DNA from: Lachnospiraceae bacterium
GTDB taxonomy: Bacteria; Bacillota; Clostridia; Lachnospirales; Lachnospiraceae
DNA length: 5,399 bases
Reading direction: 5' to 3'
NCBI GenBank assembly: GCA_017476305.1
Contig: JAFVAA010000798.1
Coordinates: 1-5,399, forward strand
Notes under the pieces: generated by a model
The model's database searches: none
What the model was told of the DNA's origin: nothing
What the model saw: only the letters and a program-made list of their open reading frames with translations
Part shown: positions 1 to 5,360 of the stretch, piece by piece
How positions within the stretch are numbered: the first letter of the stretch is position 1
How the letters are laid out: each line of letters opens with the position of its first letter
Made by a program: the position numbers and the translations under genes

Positions 1-371
1 ATGTATGTAGCATACTCCGCACCCTTGGCAGGATCATAATCCATCAGCTTTTGGAGCATTTGCTCCCGACAGGATAGCTTTATATCTATAAATCGATCTG
101 TGTCGTACAGATCGCCGCCATCCACACCGAGAAAGCCTTTGATGCGCTTGTTGAGCTGTGGTTCGTAGTGGTGCAGGAAGAACGAAAAATATAGCAAATT
201 CTTTTCCTGCAATGCAGACAGAATATGTTCATTTGGATTGCTAACCGTTGGCGGTTCCGGCTCCAGTTGGAAGATGCGCTCTGCCACATAGGGAATGAGA
301 CCATCACCGTGCGGATTGACTTGGTGCTTCGGTATGTATCCGGTCATATTCCATGTAAAATCATTCAGCAT
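1..371 (-). CDS. Sigma-70-like RNA polymerase sigma factor, N-terminal part (cut by left window edge)
   Basis: The minus-strand reading frame opens at ATG 371-369 and runs off the window after 123 codons, so the C-terminus (expected promoter-binding region 4) is not seen. The start is supported by GGGAGG six bases upstream (378-383). Residues 47-123 resemble sigma-70 region 2: an amphipathic stretch (LLYFSFFLHHYEPQLNKRI) is followed by a helix and then YDPAKGAEYATY at 112-123, which matches the conserved F/YDP-x-KG-x-x-FSTY segment of region 2.2-2.3. Such factors bind core RNA polymerase and direct it to promoters; short divergent ones are common on Firmicute mobile elements. It lies 53 bp downstream of the DUF1801 gene on the same strand, so it may share its transcript. 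The sigma assignment rests on this one motif and general helix pattern; the target promoters are unknown. Confidence 0.68.
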   Translation of the reverse strand, partial: MLNDFTWNMTGYIPKHQVNPHGDGLIPYVAERIFQLEPEPPTVSNPNEHILSALQEKNLLYFSFFLHHYEPQLNKRIKGFLGVDGGDLYDTDRFIDIKLSCREQMLQKLMDYDPAKGAEYATY

Positions 372-424
372 AGCGCACCTCCCTTCACTTTAATAACGTT
401 TATCAATCTCCAGAAAACTGAAAT

Positions 425-829
425 TCACGTTATTTCTTCAAGGCTTTGTTTTATAATTTTTTCAATTATTTTAATCGGTAATTCTTTCTCATAGGGCAGA
501 TAGACTGCATTTTTCCTTATTGTAAAAGCACTTAGTTGTGACTTGAATATTTCTAAAACATTTGTATCTACGTAAAGGCTAATATGTTTATTACAGGCAG
601 CAAAAGATATTGAGAACTTGTCTTTCTTATATACTGGCATACTCCAAGCAATCTGTTCCTTAACTGCTGGAACACAACGAAGAATTAGATTTCTTAATTC
701 CACAACATACGCTCTCGCTTCTGGAATCTGTAATTCAATATATTCATCTACACTTTCAGGAGCCTTGCCGCAATAGTGACTTTGATTTGTCCTTTTAAAC
801 TCCCTTCCGCATTTTGGACAAGTCCACAT
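425..829 (-). CDS. Zinc-ribbon plus DUF1801 (YdhG-like) protein
   Basis: This is a complete 134-residue protein. It starts at ATG 829-827, with GAGGAGG seven bases upstream, and ends at TGA 427-425. Residues 4-20 form a likely zinc site (C4, C7, H18, C20). Residues about 27-132 match the DUF1801/YdhG-like fold: a helical VDEYI segment, an EARAYVVELRNLILRCVPAVKEQI helix region (read as about residues 37-60), then the characteristic W-x-MPVY strand and KHISLYV strand. This fold is related to frataxin-like proteins, and some relatives are called iron chaperones, but the biochemical role is not established. It is probably cytosolic, with no signal peptide or membrane segment. The gene follows the DUF2200 gene by 25 bp on the same strand, so the two are probably cotranscribed. 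Sampled lines are about 28-37% GC, well below the flanking element genes, suggesting separate acquisition. Confidence 0.82.
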   Translation of the reverse strand: MWTCPKCGREFKRTNQSHYCGKAPESVDEYIELQIPEARAYVVELRNLILRCVPAVKEQIAWSMPVYKKDKFSISFAACNKHISLYVDTNVLEIFKSQLSAFTIRKNAVYLPYEKELPIKIIEKIIKQSLEEIT

Positions 830-854
830 ACTAAAACCTCCTCAATATCAATTA

Positions 855-1217
855 TTACTTTCTCAATATTTTCTCCATCGGTTTTCCTTTTGCTAACTCG
901 TCAATCAGCTTGTCCAGATAGCGTATTTCCTGCATTAGCGGTTCTTCGATTTCTTCTACACAAACTCCGCAGATTTTCCCTGTAATCAGTTTTCGATTAG
1001 GATTAAGCTGGGGAGCATTCAAAAAGAAGTCTCCATATGCAACATCATGTATCAGAAAATCATTCACTTGATCTTTACTATACCCTGTTAACCAGCAAGT
1101 AACTTGATCTACTTCCTCTCTTGTTCGTCCCTTTTTCTCACACTTTGTAACAAGAAGTGGATAAACCTTTGAAAAGGACATTTTATAAATTTTATCGTTT
1201 GCATTTATTCCTTCCAT
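855..1217 (-). CDS. DUF2200 family protein
   Basis: This is a complete 120-residue protein. It starts at ATG 1217-1215, with GGAGG seven bases upstream, and ends at TAA 857-855. It shows the DUF2200 signature: [20 protein letters not shown] near residues 10-29, then [17 protein letters not shown] at about 31-47, and a C-terminal [20 protein letters not shown] segment. The length is typical for the family, which has no assigned reaction; members are small cytosolic proteins. It sits 17 bp after the DUF6076-like stop and 25 bp before the DUF1801 gene, and its ribosome binding site falls in the first gap, so it reads as the second gene of a minus-strand operon. It is AT-rich compared with the DUF6076-like gene. 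DUF2200 and DUF1801 genes are both typical chromosomal 'small unknown' genes, so this pair looks like cargo rather than element machinery (inference). Confidence 0.85.
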   Translation of the reverse strand: MEGINANDKIYKMSFSKVYPLLVTKCEKKGRTREEVDQVTCWLTGYSKDQVNDFLIHDVAYGDFFLNAPQLNPNRKLITGKICGVCVEEIEEPLMQEIRYLDKLIDELAKGKPMEKILRK

Positions 1218-1233
1218 GGATATACCTCCAAAT

Positions 1234-2337
1234 TCAAATTCTCTTTAGGGCTTCTTTTTTCAAAGCAGCCTGTTCCATTTCTTTCTCATAAGCTCCTTTG
1301 GCATAAGCGACATTGCTTTTTGCCCGGAGCATCTTATCTTTCGCCAGTTTCTTCATAACCTCCGCTACGTCATCGTCCAGTTTGCCACGCTTGATATAGC
1401 GGTTTATGGTATTCAGCCGCTTTTCGTATATCTGGATAACCGGATGATCGTCTGCAAGCTCTCGCTGTTCTCTGCCTTTCAGATTGCCGATTTGCCGACA
1501 GGTGCGGTGCAGCTTGTCCTCCGGTGCATAACCGCCGCAGTATTTTGTGTGCCTTGCATTGGTGGTCAAAAACCATTTGCCACAGATTTTGCATTTCTTC
1601 GGTGCATGACCGACACATAAGCCCTCAAAGAGATCAGACCGGAACATCCCCACAAAGGAAACATAGTGCATCCGCTTGACCAGTTTTGCCACATCCTCAC
1701 CGGGACGGATGGTGGATACATACTGAACAGACTGATTGGACACAGACATCCAGGCTTTGCCCTCCGTGATGGAGAACTCCGGCGGGAAATAGCTGCCGAA
1801 CATCTTTGCAAAGCCCTCTGCGGTGCGGTCTGCTTCATTGCTATCCGACTTTTCCGCAAAATCAAGCATTGCCTTTTGGTATTCTCCGAGAGAGAATGCC
1901 AGATGCCCGAAAACCGCAGTATAACGTTCAAGTAGTACTGCATCTTCATATTTTACGAGGTCTTCAAGCTGCATTGTGCCGCTGTTCGCTTTTTGGACAC
2001 ACTCTAAATGGCTCAACGCACAATCCGTAGTAAAGACCCTTTCTATCCGTTCTCTGTGTTTTGGAACATCCATATAGGAGAATGGCGGCGTTTTACTGAG
2101 AATATCCAGCATTGCCAGAGCAGCTTCCCTTACCATAGGAAAGAGTGCCGAAGCATCCTGTTTCGCATTCATCGCCCCAAGCATAAGATTGATTTTCTCG
2201 CATTGCTCGTTCATTTTAGAAATGGTATCCGCAGGAACATTCAGCGCATCACAGGCAAGAGTACCGATAGGAAATGTTTTTCCCTCATATATGACCGTAT
2301 CCTGCCAAAAATCCAATGTCATAAGTTCTTGATTCAT
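1234..2337 (-). CDS. DUF6076-like protein with Cys4-type zinc site
   Basis: This 367-residue protein begins at ATG 2337-2335 ([10 protein letters not shown]), chosen because AGGAGGG lies directly upstream; an in-frame ATG at 2385 lacks such a site and lies at or upstream of the likely transcription start. It ends at TGA 1236-1234. The N-terminal two thirds are mixed helical with no known catalytic motif. Residues 249-280 carry a probable zinc site, with CKICGKWF (C249, C252), TKYC (C267) and C280; H263 is nearby. The C-terminal about 70 residues are highly basic and helical ([14 protein letters not shown] onward) and could bind nucleic acid or form a coiled coil. The layout resembles the DUF6076 proteins that recur on Firmicute integrative elements; their function is unknown, and DNA or RNA binding is inference. 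It is transcribed divergently from the primase genes and is first in the leftward operon. Confidence 0.75.
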   Translation of the reverse strand: MNQELMTLDFWQDTVIYEGKTFPIGTLACDALNVPADTISKMNEQCEKINLMLGAMNAKQDASALFPMVREAALAMLDILSKTPPFSYMDVPKHRERIERVFTTDCALSHLECVQKANSGTMQLEDLVKYEDAVLLERYTAVFGHLAFSLGEYQKAMLDFAEKSDSNEADRTAEGFAKMFGSYFPPEFSITEGKAWMSVSNQSVQYVSTIRPGEDVAKLVKRMHYVSFVGMFRSDLFEGLCVGHAPKKCKICGKWFLTTNARHTKYCGGYAPEDKLHRTCRQIGNLKGREQRELADDHPVIQIYEKRLNTINRYIKRGKLDDDVAEVMKKLAKDKMLRAKSNVAYAKGAYEKEMEQAALKKEALKRI

Positions 2338-2348
2338 GCTTGCCCTCC

Positions 2349-2463
2349 TGTCCTGTTTTTTCACTTTTCTAATTATACCATGCAAATGTGAAGGAATCTA
2401 CATCATCAGATAAGTTGTCCTGTTTTTTGAAACGGGGTTGTCCTGCTTTTAGCCTGCTTTTTT
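2349..2463. repeat. Four copies of a CCTG(T/C)TTTT repeat in the divergent control region
   Basis: TGTCCTGTTTTTT occurs identically at 2349-2361 and 2416-2428. A variant, TGTCCTGCTTTT, is at 2439-2450, and TAGCCTGCTTTTTT follows at 2450-2463, giving an 11-bp period between the last two. All copies point the same way and lie between the divergent DUF6076-like and CHC2 genes, with the first overlapping the leader of the leftward gene. This arrangement fits regulator-binding sites or iterons; no repeat-binding protein is identified here. Confidence 0.55.
2372..2400 (-). promoter_or_regulatory. Extended -10 promoter of the leftward operon
   Basis: On the minus strand the -10 hexamer is a perfect TATAAT (2377-2372), preceded by TGG, giving the extended -10 form TGGTATAAT. 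At a 17-bp spacer the -35 position (2400-2395) reads TAGATT, only three of six matches to TTGACA, which an extended -10 often tolerates. Transcription would start near 2365, leaving a short leader before the ribosome binding site and ATG at 2337. One copy of the TGTCCTGTTTTTT repeat (2349-2361) overlaps the predicted start and leader, so it could act as an operator or leader element. Confidence 0.66.
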
Positions 2464-2486
2464 CCAAATCCGTCATAACCATAGTA

Positions 2487-2532
2487 GAAAGGGCGAAGCA
2501 CCTGCCAATCACGGCGGGTGCTTCGTGCTTTC
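2487..2532 (+). other. 46-nt near-perfect hairpin in the leader of the primase genes
   Basis: CGAAGCACCTGCC (2494-2506) pairs with GGCGGGTGCTTCG (2513-2525), a 13-bp stem with one G-T pair and a 6-nt AATCAC loop. Outside it G2493 can wobble with T2526, one G-G mismatch follows, and then GAAAG (2487-2491, with C-free flank) pairs with CTTTC (2528-2532). No T-run follows on either strand, so an intrinsic terminator is unlikely. It lies 28 bp upstream of the CHC2 start and could act as an attenuator, mRNA stabiliser or DNA replication signal. Confidence 0.7.
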
Positions 2533-2559
2533 CAGACTATTATGAACGGAGGTTTTTCT

Positions 2560-3180
2560 ATGACAATCTATGAAAACATCAAGGCGGCAATCAGCGTAAA
2601 GCAAGCCGCCGAACACTACGGGCTGAAAGTCAACCGCAACGGCATGGCTTGCTGCCCGTTCCACAATGACAGGCATCCGAGCCTGAAGCTGAATGAAGAT
2701 TATTTCTTCTGCTTCGGCTGCGGAGCCAAGGGGGATGTAATTGACCTTGTGGCAAGGCTGTTCAATCTGACGAGTTTGCAAGCGGCACAAAAGTTGGCTG
2801 CGGACTTCGGGCTTGACCCGAAACCACCCACTGCCGCAGCTATGGTCAAGCCAAAGCGCCCCCATATCCGACAGTTCCGGGAGGATGAAATGCTTTGCTT
2901 CCGTGTGCTGACGGATTATCTGCATCTGTTGGAGAATTGGAAAGTGCTGTATGCACCCAAAACACCGGACGAGCCTTATGATGACCGTTTTGTGGAAGCC
3001 TGCCAGATGCACTGCCATATCGAATATATGGCAGATGTGCTTACCGTGGGTGATCTGGAAGAACGGGTGGCATTGGTGGACAAGCTGATGCAAGATGGCA
3101 AAATTGCTTTTCTGCAAGAGTACACCGCACGAAAGAAAAAGGAGGTGGCGCACCATGGCGAAGAAACGGAAAATGCCTGA
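2560..3180 (+). CDS. CHC2 zinc-finger protein (DnaG-type primase zinc domain, stand-alone)
   Basis: This 206-residue protein starts at ATG 2560 (MTIYENIK), with GGAGG at 2548-2552; two upstream in-frame starts lack this spacing. Residues 1-30 form a short helical lead with the ISVKQAAEHYGL pattern common before CHC2 fingers. The finger has C32, H35, C51 and C54 (CPFHNDRHPS, then YFFCFGCGAKGDVIDLV), as in bacterial DnaG and phage primases, where it reads template DNA. Residues 55-75 continue the usual post-finger helix with LTSLQAAQKLAADFGL. The remaining about 120 residues are helical and show no TOPRIM motif, so this protein alone is not a complete primase. Its 3' end overlaps the next gene's start by 26 nt, implying translational coupling and joint function with the P4-type helicase. 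The protein is probably cytosolic and DNA-bound. The role in element replication is inferred from family and context. Confidence 0.88.
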   Translation: MTIYENIKAAISVKQAAEHYGLKVNRNGMACCPFHNDRHPSLKLNEDYFFCFGCGAKGDVIDLVARLFNLTSLQAAQKLAADFGLDPKPPTAAAMVKPKRPHIRQFREDEMLCFRVLTDYLHLLENWKVLYAPKTPDEPYDDRFVEACQMHCHIEYMADVLTVGDLEERVALVDKLMQDGKIAFLQEYTARKKKEVAHHGEETENA

Positions 3181-4528
3181 TATGAACTTGCCTGTCTGGT
3201 TTGAGGGGCAGAACATCAACGAAGCTCTGTTTTGTGAAGAATTTCTGCAAGAGCGCAGAATCATCTTTGCAAACAGAGCTTTCTTTACGCCCAATGGACG
3301 GGTAACGGATGATATTGTCCTGCGGGGAGAGGTCTACGAAAAGCTGAAAAGCTACACCATCAGCAGCGTACCGCAGAAGATCAAAAACATCATGGAATTG
3401 CTGAAACTGGAAGCAATGGTTGAGGATCTTCCTCCCCAGCCTGACCGCCTCCATGTTGCCAACGGAACACTTATGCTGGATGGAAGATTTATCGAGGGGA
3501 AACAGGAAATCGTACAGAGCCGCTTGCCTGTTTCCTACAATCCAGATGCTTCTGCGCCTGCCCTGTGGCTGAACTTTCTGGACGGTCTGCTGTACCCGGA
3601 GGACATCCCCACCTTGCAGGAATTTATCGGCTATTGCCTGATTCCCTCCAACAAGGGACAGCGCATGATGGTGATTAAGGGCAACGGCGGCGAGGGCAAA
3701 TCTCAAATCGGTTCGGTGCTTTCTGCTATATTCGGTACGAATATGAAAGACGGCAGTATCGGTAAGATTTCTAAAGACCGCTTCGCCCGTGCTGATCTGG
3801 AACACATCCTGCTGTGTGTGGATGATGATATGTGCATGGAAGCTCTGCGTCAGACCAACTATGTAAAATCCATTGTGACAGCGCAAGGCAGAATGGATTT
3901 GGAGCGAAAGAACAAACAGAGTTATCAGGGCTGGATGTTCTGCCGATTACTGGCATTCAGCAACGGCGATCTGCAAGCCCTGTATGACCGCAGCGATGGG
4001 TTTTACCGCAGACAGCTTGTGTTGACTACCAAGGAAAAACCCGTAGGCAGAGCCGATGATCCCGACCTTGCAGAGAAAATGAAAGCCGAAGCCGAGGGGA
4101 TTTTCCTTTGGGCGTTTGAAGGCTTACAGCGGCTCGCTGCCAACAACTTTAAGTTTACGGAGAGTGACCGCATCCGTGCAAACCGGGAAGCGGTCAAGCG
4201 TGACAATAACAACATTTTTGACTTCATGGATTCCGAGGGGTATATCCGGCGCAAAGCGGATGCTTCCATCAGTTCCAAGGACTTCTACGCTATCTATCGC
4301 CTGTGGTGCGAGGAAAACTCCCTTGCCCCTCTGAAAGCCCGCAGCTTCAGCGATGCCATGGTTGCCAATGCGAAGAAATTTAATTTGGAGCATTGCAACA
4401 ACATCACTAATTCTGCCGGACGGCGGGTATGGGGGTTTATGGGCGTGGAAGCTGTGGCACGACCTAATATAAACGGGTTTTACGACGTTTCGCCATGTAC
4501 GTACGTACCGGAGGAATGGCAGGACTGA
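3155..4528 (+). CDS. P4/D5-family primase-helicase (SF3 helicase, primase C-terminal type)
   Basis: This is a 457-residue protein. ATG 3155 (MAKKRKMPDM) is chosen because GGAGG at 3141-3145 precedes it; an in-frame ATG at 3095 lacks a site and would lengthen the overlap. Residues about 90-165 match the D5 N-terminal region, with VANGTLML near 101-108 and LPVSYNPDASAP further on. The SF3 helicase core follows: Walker A GNGGEGKS (176-183), Walker B LLCVDDDM ending in D223-D225, and the sensor asparagine in FSN (N270). The DRSDGFYRRQ stretch follows and may hold the arginine finger. The C-terminal about 120 residues look like the winged-helix end of this family. Such proteins unwind DNA at phage, plasmid and element origins. 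No archaeo-eukaryotic primase DxD module is visible at the N-terminus, which is short. It overlaps the CHC2 gene and lies just before a repeat-rich noncoding stretch that could contain its origin. Confidence 0.9.
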   Translation: MAKKRKMPDMNLPVWFEGQNINEALFCEEFLQERRIIFANRAFFTPNGRVTDDIVLRGEVYEKLKSYTISSVPQKIKNIMELLKLEAMVEDLPPQPDRLHVANGTLMLDGRFIEGKQEIVQSRLPVSYNPDASAPALWLNFLDGLLYPEDIPTLQEFIGYCLIPSNKGQRMMVIKGNGGEGKSQIGSVLSAIFGTNMKDGSIGKISKDRFARADLEHILLCVDDDMCMEALRQTNYVKSIVTAQGRMDLERKNKQSYQGWMFCRLLAFSNGDLQALYDRSDGFYRRQLVLTTKEKPVGRADDPDLAEKMKAEAEGIFLWAFEGLQRLAANNFKFTESDRIRANREAVKRDNNNIFDFMDSEGYIRRKADASISSKDFYAIYRLWCEENSLAPLKARSFSDAMVANAKKFNLEHCNNITNSAGRRVWGFMGVEAVARPNINGFYDVSPCTYVPEEWQD

Positions 4529-4545
4529 TTCCTGTCTTTCATTTT
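4518..4545 (+). terminator. Possible intrinsic terminator at the end of the primase-helicase gene
   Basis: GGCAGGA (4518-4524) pairs with TCCTGTC (4530-4536), seven pairs including one G-T around a 5-nt CTGAT loop, followed by the T-rich TTTCATTTT. The stop codon (4526-4528) lies in the loop. The stem is short and the T-run is interrupted, so termination may be partial. Confidence 0.35.
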
Positions 4546-4599
4546 CTGTATGTATGTACGCAGTGTTTTGCCCGTTTTTCTTTTTTATAGGAACAATCA

Positions 4600-4669
4600 G
4601 CGGTCAGAATTGAGCTGTTTTCGGGCATTGAAAATCAATGGTAATGAAAACAGCAAAGTTCTTGACCGC
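4600..4669. other. 70-nt imperfect hairpin with three stem blocks
   Basis: GCGGTCA (4600-4606) pairs perfectly with TGACCGC (4663-4669). GAA (4607-4609) then pairs with TTC (4659-4661) past one bulged T. GCTGTTTTC (4614-4622) pairs perfectly with GAAAACAGC (4646-4654), and CATTG (4626-4630) pairs with CAATG (4636-4640) around an AAAAT loop. That makes 24 Watson-Crick pairs along one rod, separated by small internal loops. Such imperfect rods are typical of single-strand origins or structured RNAs. Confidence 0.7.
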
Positions 4670-4701
4670 AGAACGAAACCATTTCACCAAATCGTGCTTC
4701 T

Positions 4702-4771
4702 CCAAACCATGCACCCGGTTCACGGAACAGTAGGTGTTTTCACTGTTCCAGACCAAACCGCATGGAACAGT
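4702..4771. repeat. GGAACAGT and CCAAACC repeat cluster (possible iterons or operators)
   Basis: GGAACAGT occurs at 4724-4731 and 4764-4771 on the plus strand and inverted at 4742-4749 (ACTGTTCC), so the first and third form a perfect 8-bp inverted repeat with a 10-nt spacer. A partial inverted copy (ACTGTTC) is at 4849-4855. CCAAACC precedes each direct copy, at 4702-4708 and 4753-4759, and recurs at 4892-4898. Centre spacings of 18 and 22 bp between the three full copies are near two helical turns, as expected for protein binding on one DNA face. Confidence 0.58.
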
Positions 4772-4855
4772 AAAGTGGGATATATGCCTATATGGACAGA
4801 GTATCGCACCCATAAAATTAAAACGATTTAGGAGAAAGCAGATTTTTTACTGTTC

Positions 4856-4893
4856 GGTGCATCTGCTCCGCTTTGGAGAGTAGCCTTTGCACC
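4856..4893 (+). other. Hairpin just upstream of the ribosome binding site of the HTH-like gene
   Basis: GGTGCA (4856-4861) pairs with TGCACC (4888-4893), and inside it CTCC (4866-4869) pairs with GGAG (4875-4878) around a GCTTT loop. It ends 20 bp before the GGAGG (4914-4918) of the next gene and could influence its translation, or be part of the surrounding structured DNA. Confidence 0.45.
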
Positions 4894-4928
4894 AAACCAC
4901 AAATCAAAAATATGGAGGATTTTTCAAT

Positions 4929-5144
4929 ATGAATGTACGCAACGAAATAAAGGCACAGATCATCCGTGCTGGGATGACCATGCAGGAAGTTGTTGACCTG
5001 CTCTCGGACGAATACGGTTGGAGCGACAGCGTTTCCAACCTGTCCGCAAAATTACAGCGGGAAAGCATCCGATACAAGGAAGTATTGGAGCTTGCCGATG
5101 TGCTGGGATACGACATCGTATGGCAGCAAAGACGGGAGAAATGA
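4929..5144 (+). CDS. Small conserved HTH-like protein of mobile elements
   Basis: This 71-residue protein starts at ATG 4929 (MNVRNEIKAQ), with GGAGG at 4914-4918 about ten bases upstream, and ends at TGA 5142-5144. The pattern is all-helical: NEIKAQIIRAGMTMQEVVDLL (residues about 5-25), then SVSNLSAKLQRESIRYKEVLEL, and a final ADVLGYDIVWQQR. This resembles a compact XRE-like or DUF6471-like helix-turn-helix, where the SVSNLSAKLQRES segment would be the turn and recognition helix. I recall near-identical small proteins next to mobilization genes on clostridial elements, sometimes carrying an implausible flavin-oxidoreductase name in automatic annotation; at 71 residues it cannot be such an enzyme. 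A likely job is binding nearby element DNA to regulate replication or transfer genes. Its last four codons lie in the left arm of the first stem-loop of the downstream array. Confidence 0.72.
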   Translation: MNVRNEIKAQIIRAGMTMQEVVDLLSDEYGWSDSVSNLSAKLQRESIRYKEVLELADVLGYDIVWQQRREK

Positions 5145-5360
5145 TGCCCCGGCAGCAGCCCCTCGCTTCTCCCGTCCCCATAGGCGCACCGCAGTGCTGC
5201 CTATGGATGGCAGTGAAAGATACGGTTTTAGCTGCCACCGTCTGCAAGAGGAAGTTCGCCGGAACAGCTTCATGCAGACGGGCTGACCATAAGAAAAGTT
5301 GCAGACATTTTCGCCTTGGTCAGCAGAGGTCGCCGCAGCGACCGCACTCCCCCTCGGGAG
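5131..5360. other. End-to-end array of seven stem-loops (candidate oriT, single-strand origin or structured RNA)
   Basis: Stem arms: (1) GACGGGAGAA 5131-5140 with TTCTCCCGTC 5167-5176; (2) CCATAGGCGCAC 5178-5189 with GTGC 5194-5197 and GCCTATGG 5199-5206, one bulged T, CGCA loop; (3) TGGCAG 5208-5213 with CTGCCA 5232-5237; (4) CCGTCTGCA 5238-5246 with TGCAGACGG 5273-5281, inner GTTC 5254-5257 with GAAC 5262-5265; (5) GCTGACCA 5282-5289 with TGGTCAGC 5317-5324, inner GAAAA 5293-5297 with TTTTC 5308-5312; (6) GGTCGC 5328-5333 with GCGACC 5338-5343, CGCA loop; (7) CTCCC 5347-5351 with GGGAG 5356-5360. Gaps between stems are 0-3 nt. No convincing gene lies here. The position after a mobilization-type HTH gene favours transfer DNA, but a structured RNA is equally open. 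Confidence 0.72.

Larger units (their letters stand above)
4529..4928. other. 400-bp noncoding, repeat- and hairpin-rich region (candidate origin)
   Basis: No frame here has a convincing start with a ribosome binding site. The stretch instead holds a 70-nt imperfect hairpin (4600-4669), repeated GGAACAGT and CCAAACC motifs (4702-4898) and a hairpin before the next gene (4856-4893). It directly follows an SF3 helicase gene, a usual place for replication origins in plasmids and elements of this kind. I did not find a clear promoter for the downstream gene; TATATG at 4781-4786 is too weak alone to call. The origin function is inference. Confidence 0.45.

Noticed and set aside
2338..2385. Upstream start for the DUF6076-like gene adding 16 residues
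   Set aside because: The -10 hexamer at 2372-2377 lies inside this extension, and the ribosome binding site fits the start at 2337.
2494..2525. Intrinsic terminator
   Set aside because: The stem is strong, but neither strand has a T-run after it.
2388..2573. Plus-strand open frame with GTG start in the divergent region
   Set aside because: It has no ribosome binding site; it runs through the control repeats and the leader hairpin and overlaps the CHC2 start.
2509..3294. Long minus-strand open frame opposite the CHC2 gene
   Set aside because: It is a shadow of the strongly supported plus-strand gene; it has no ribosome binding site and no recognisable domain, and it crosses two overlapping real genes.
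3041..3886. 281-codon minus-strand open frame opposite the helicase
   Set aside because: The opposite strand encodes clear Walker A and B motifs; the antisense product has no recognisable pattern, and its length reflects codon bias.
4604..4813. Minus-strand open frame of 69 codons
   Set aside because: It has no ribosome binding site and lies over the same hairpin and repeats.
4550..4831. Plus-strand open frame of 93 codons in the noncoding region
   Set aside because: There is no ribosome binding site before the ATG, it begins in a tetranucleotide repeat and runs through the 70-nt hairpin and repeat cluster, and its product shows no domain.
5131..5360. CRISPR array
   Set aside because: The inverted repeats differ from one another in sequence and length and there is no regular spacer pattern.
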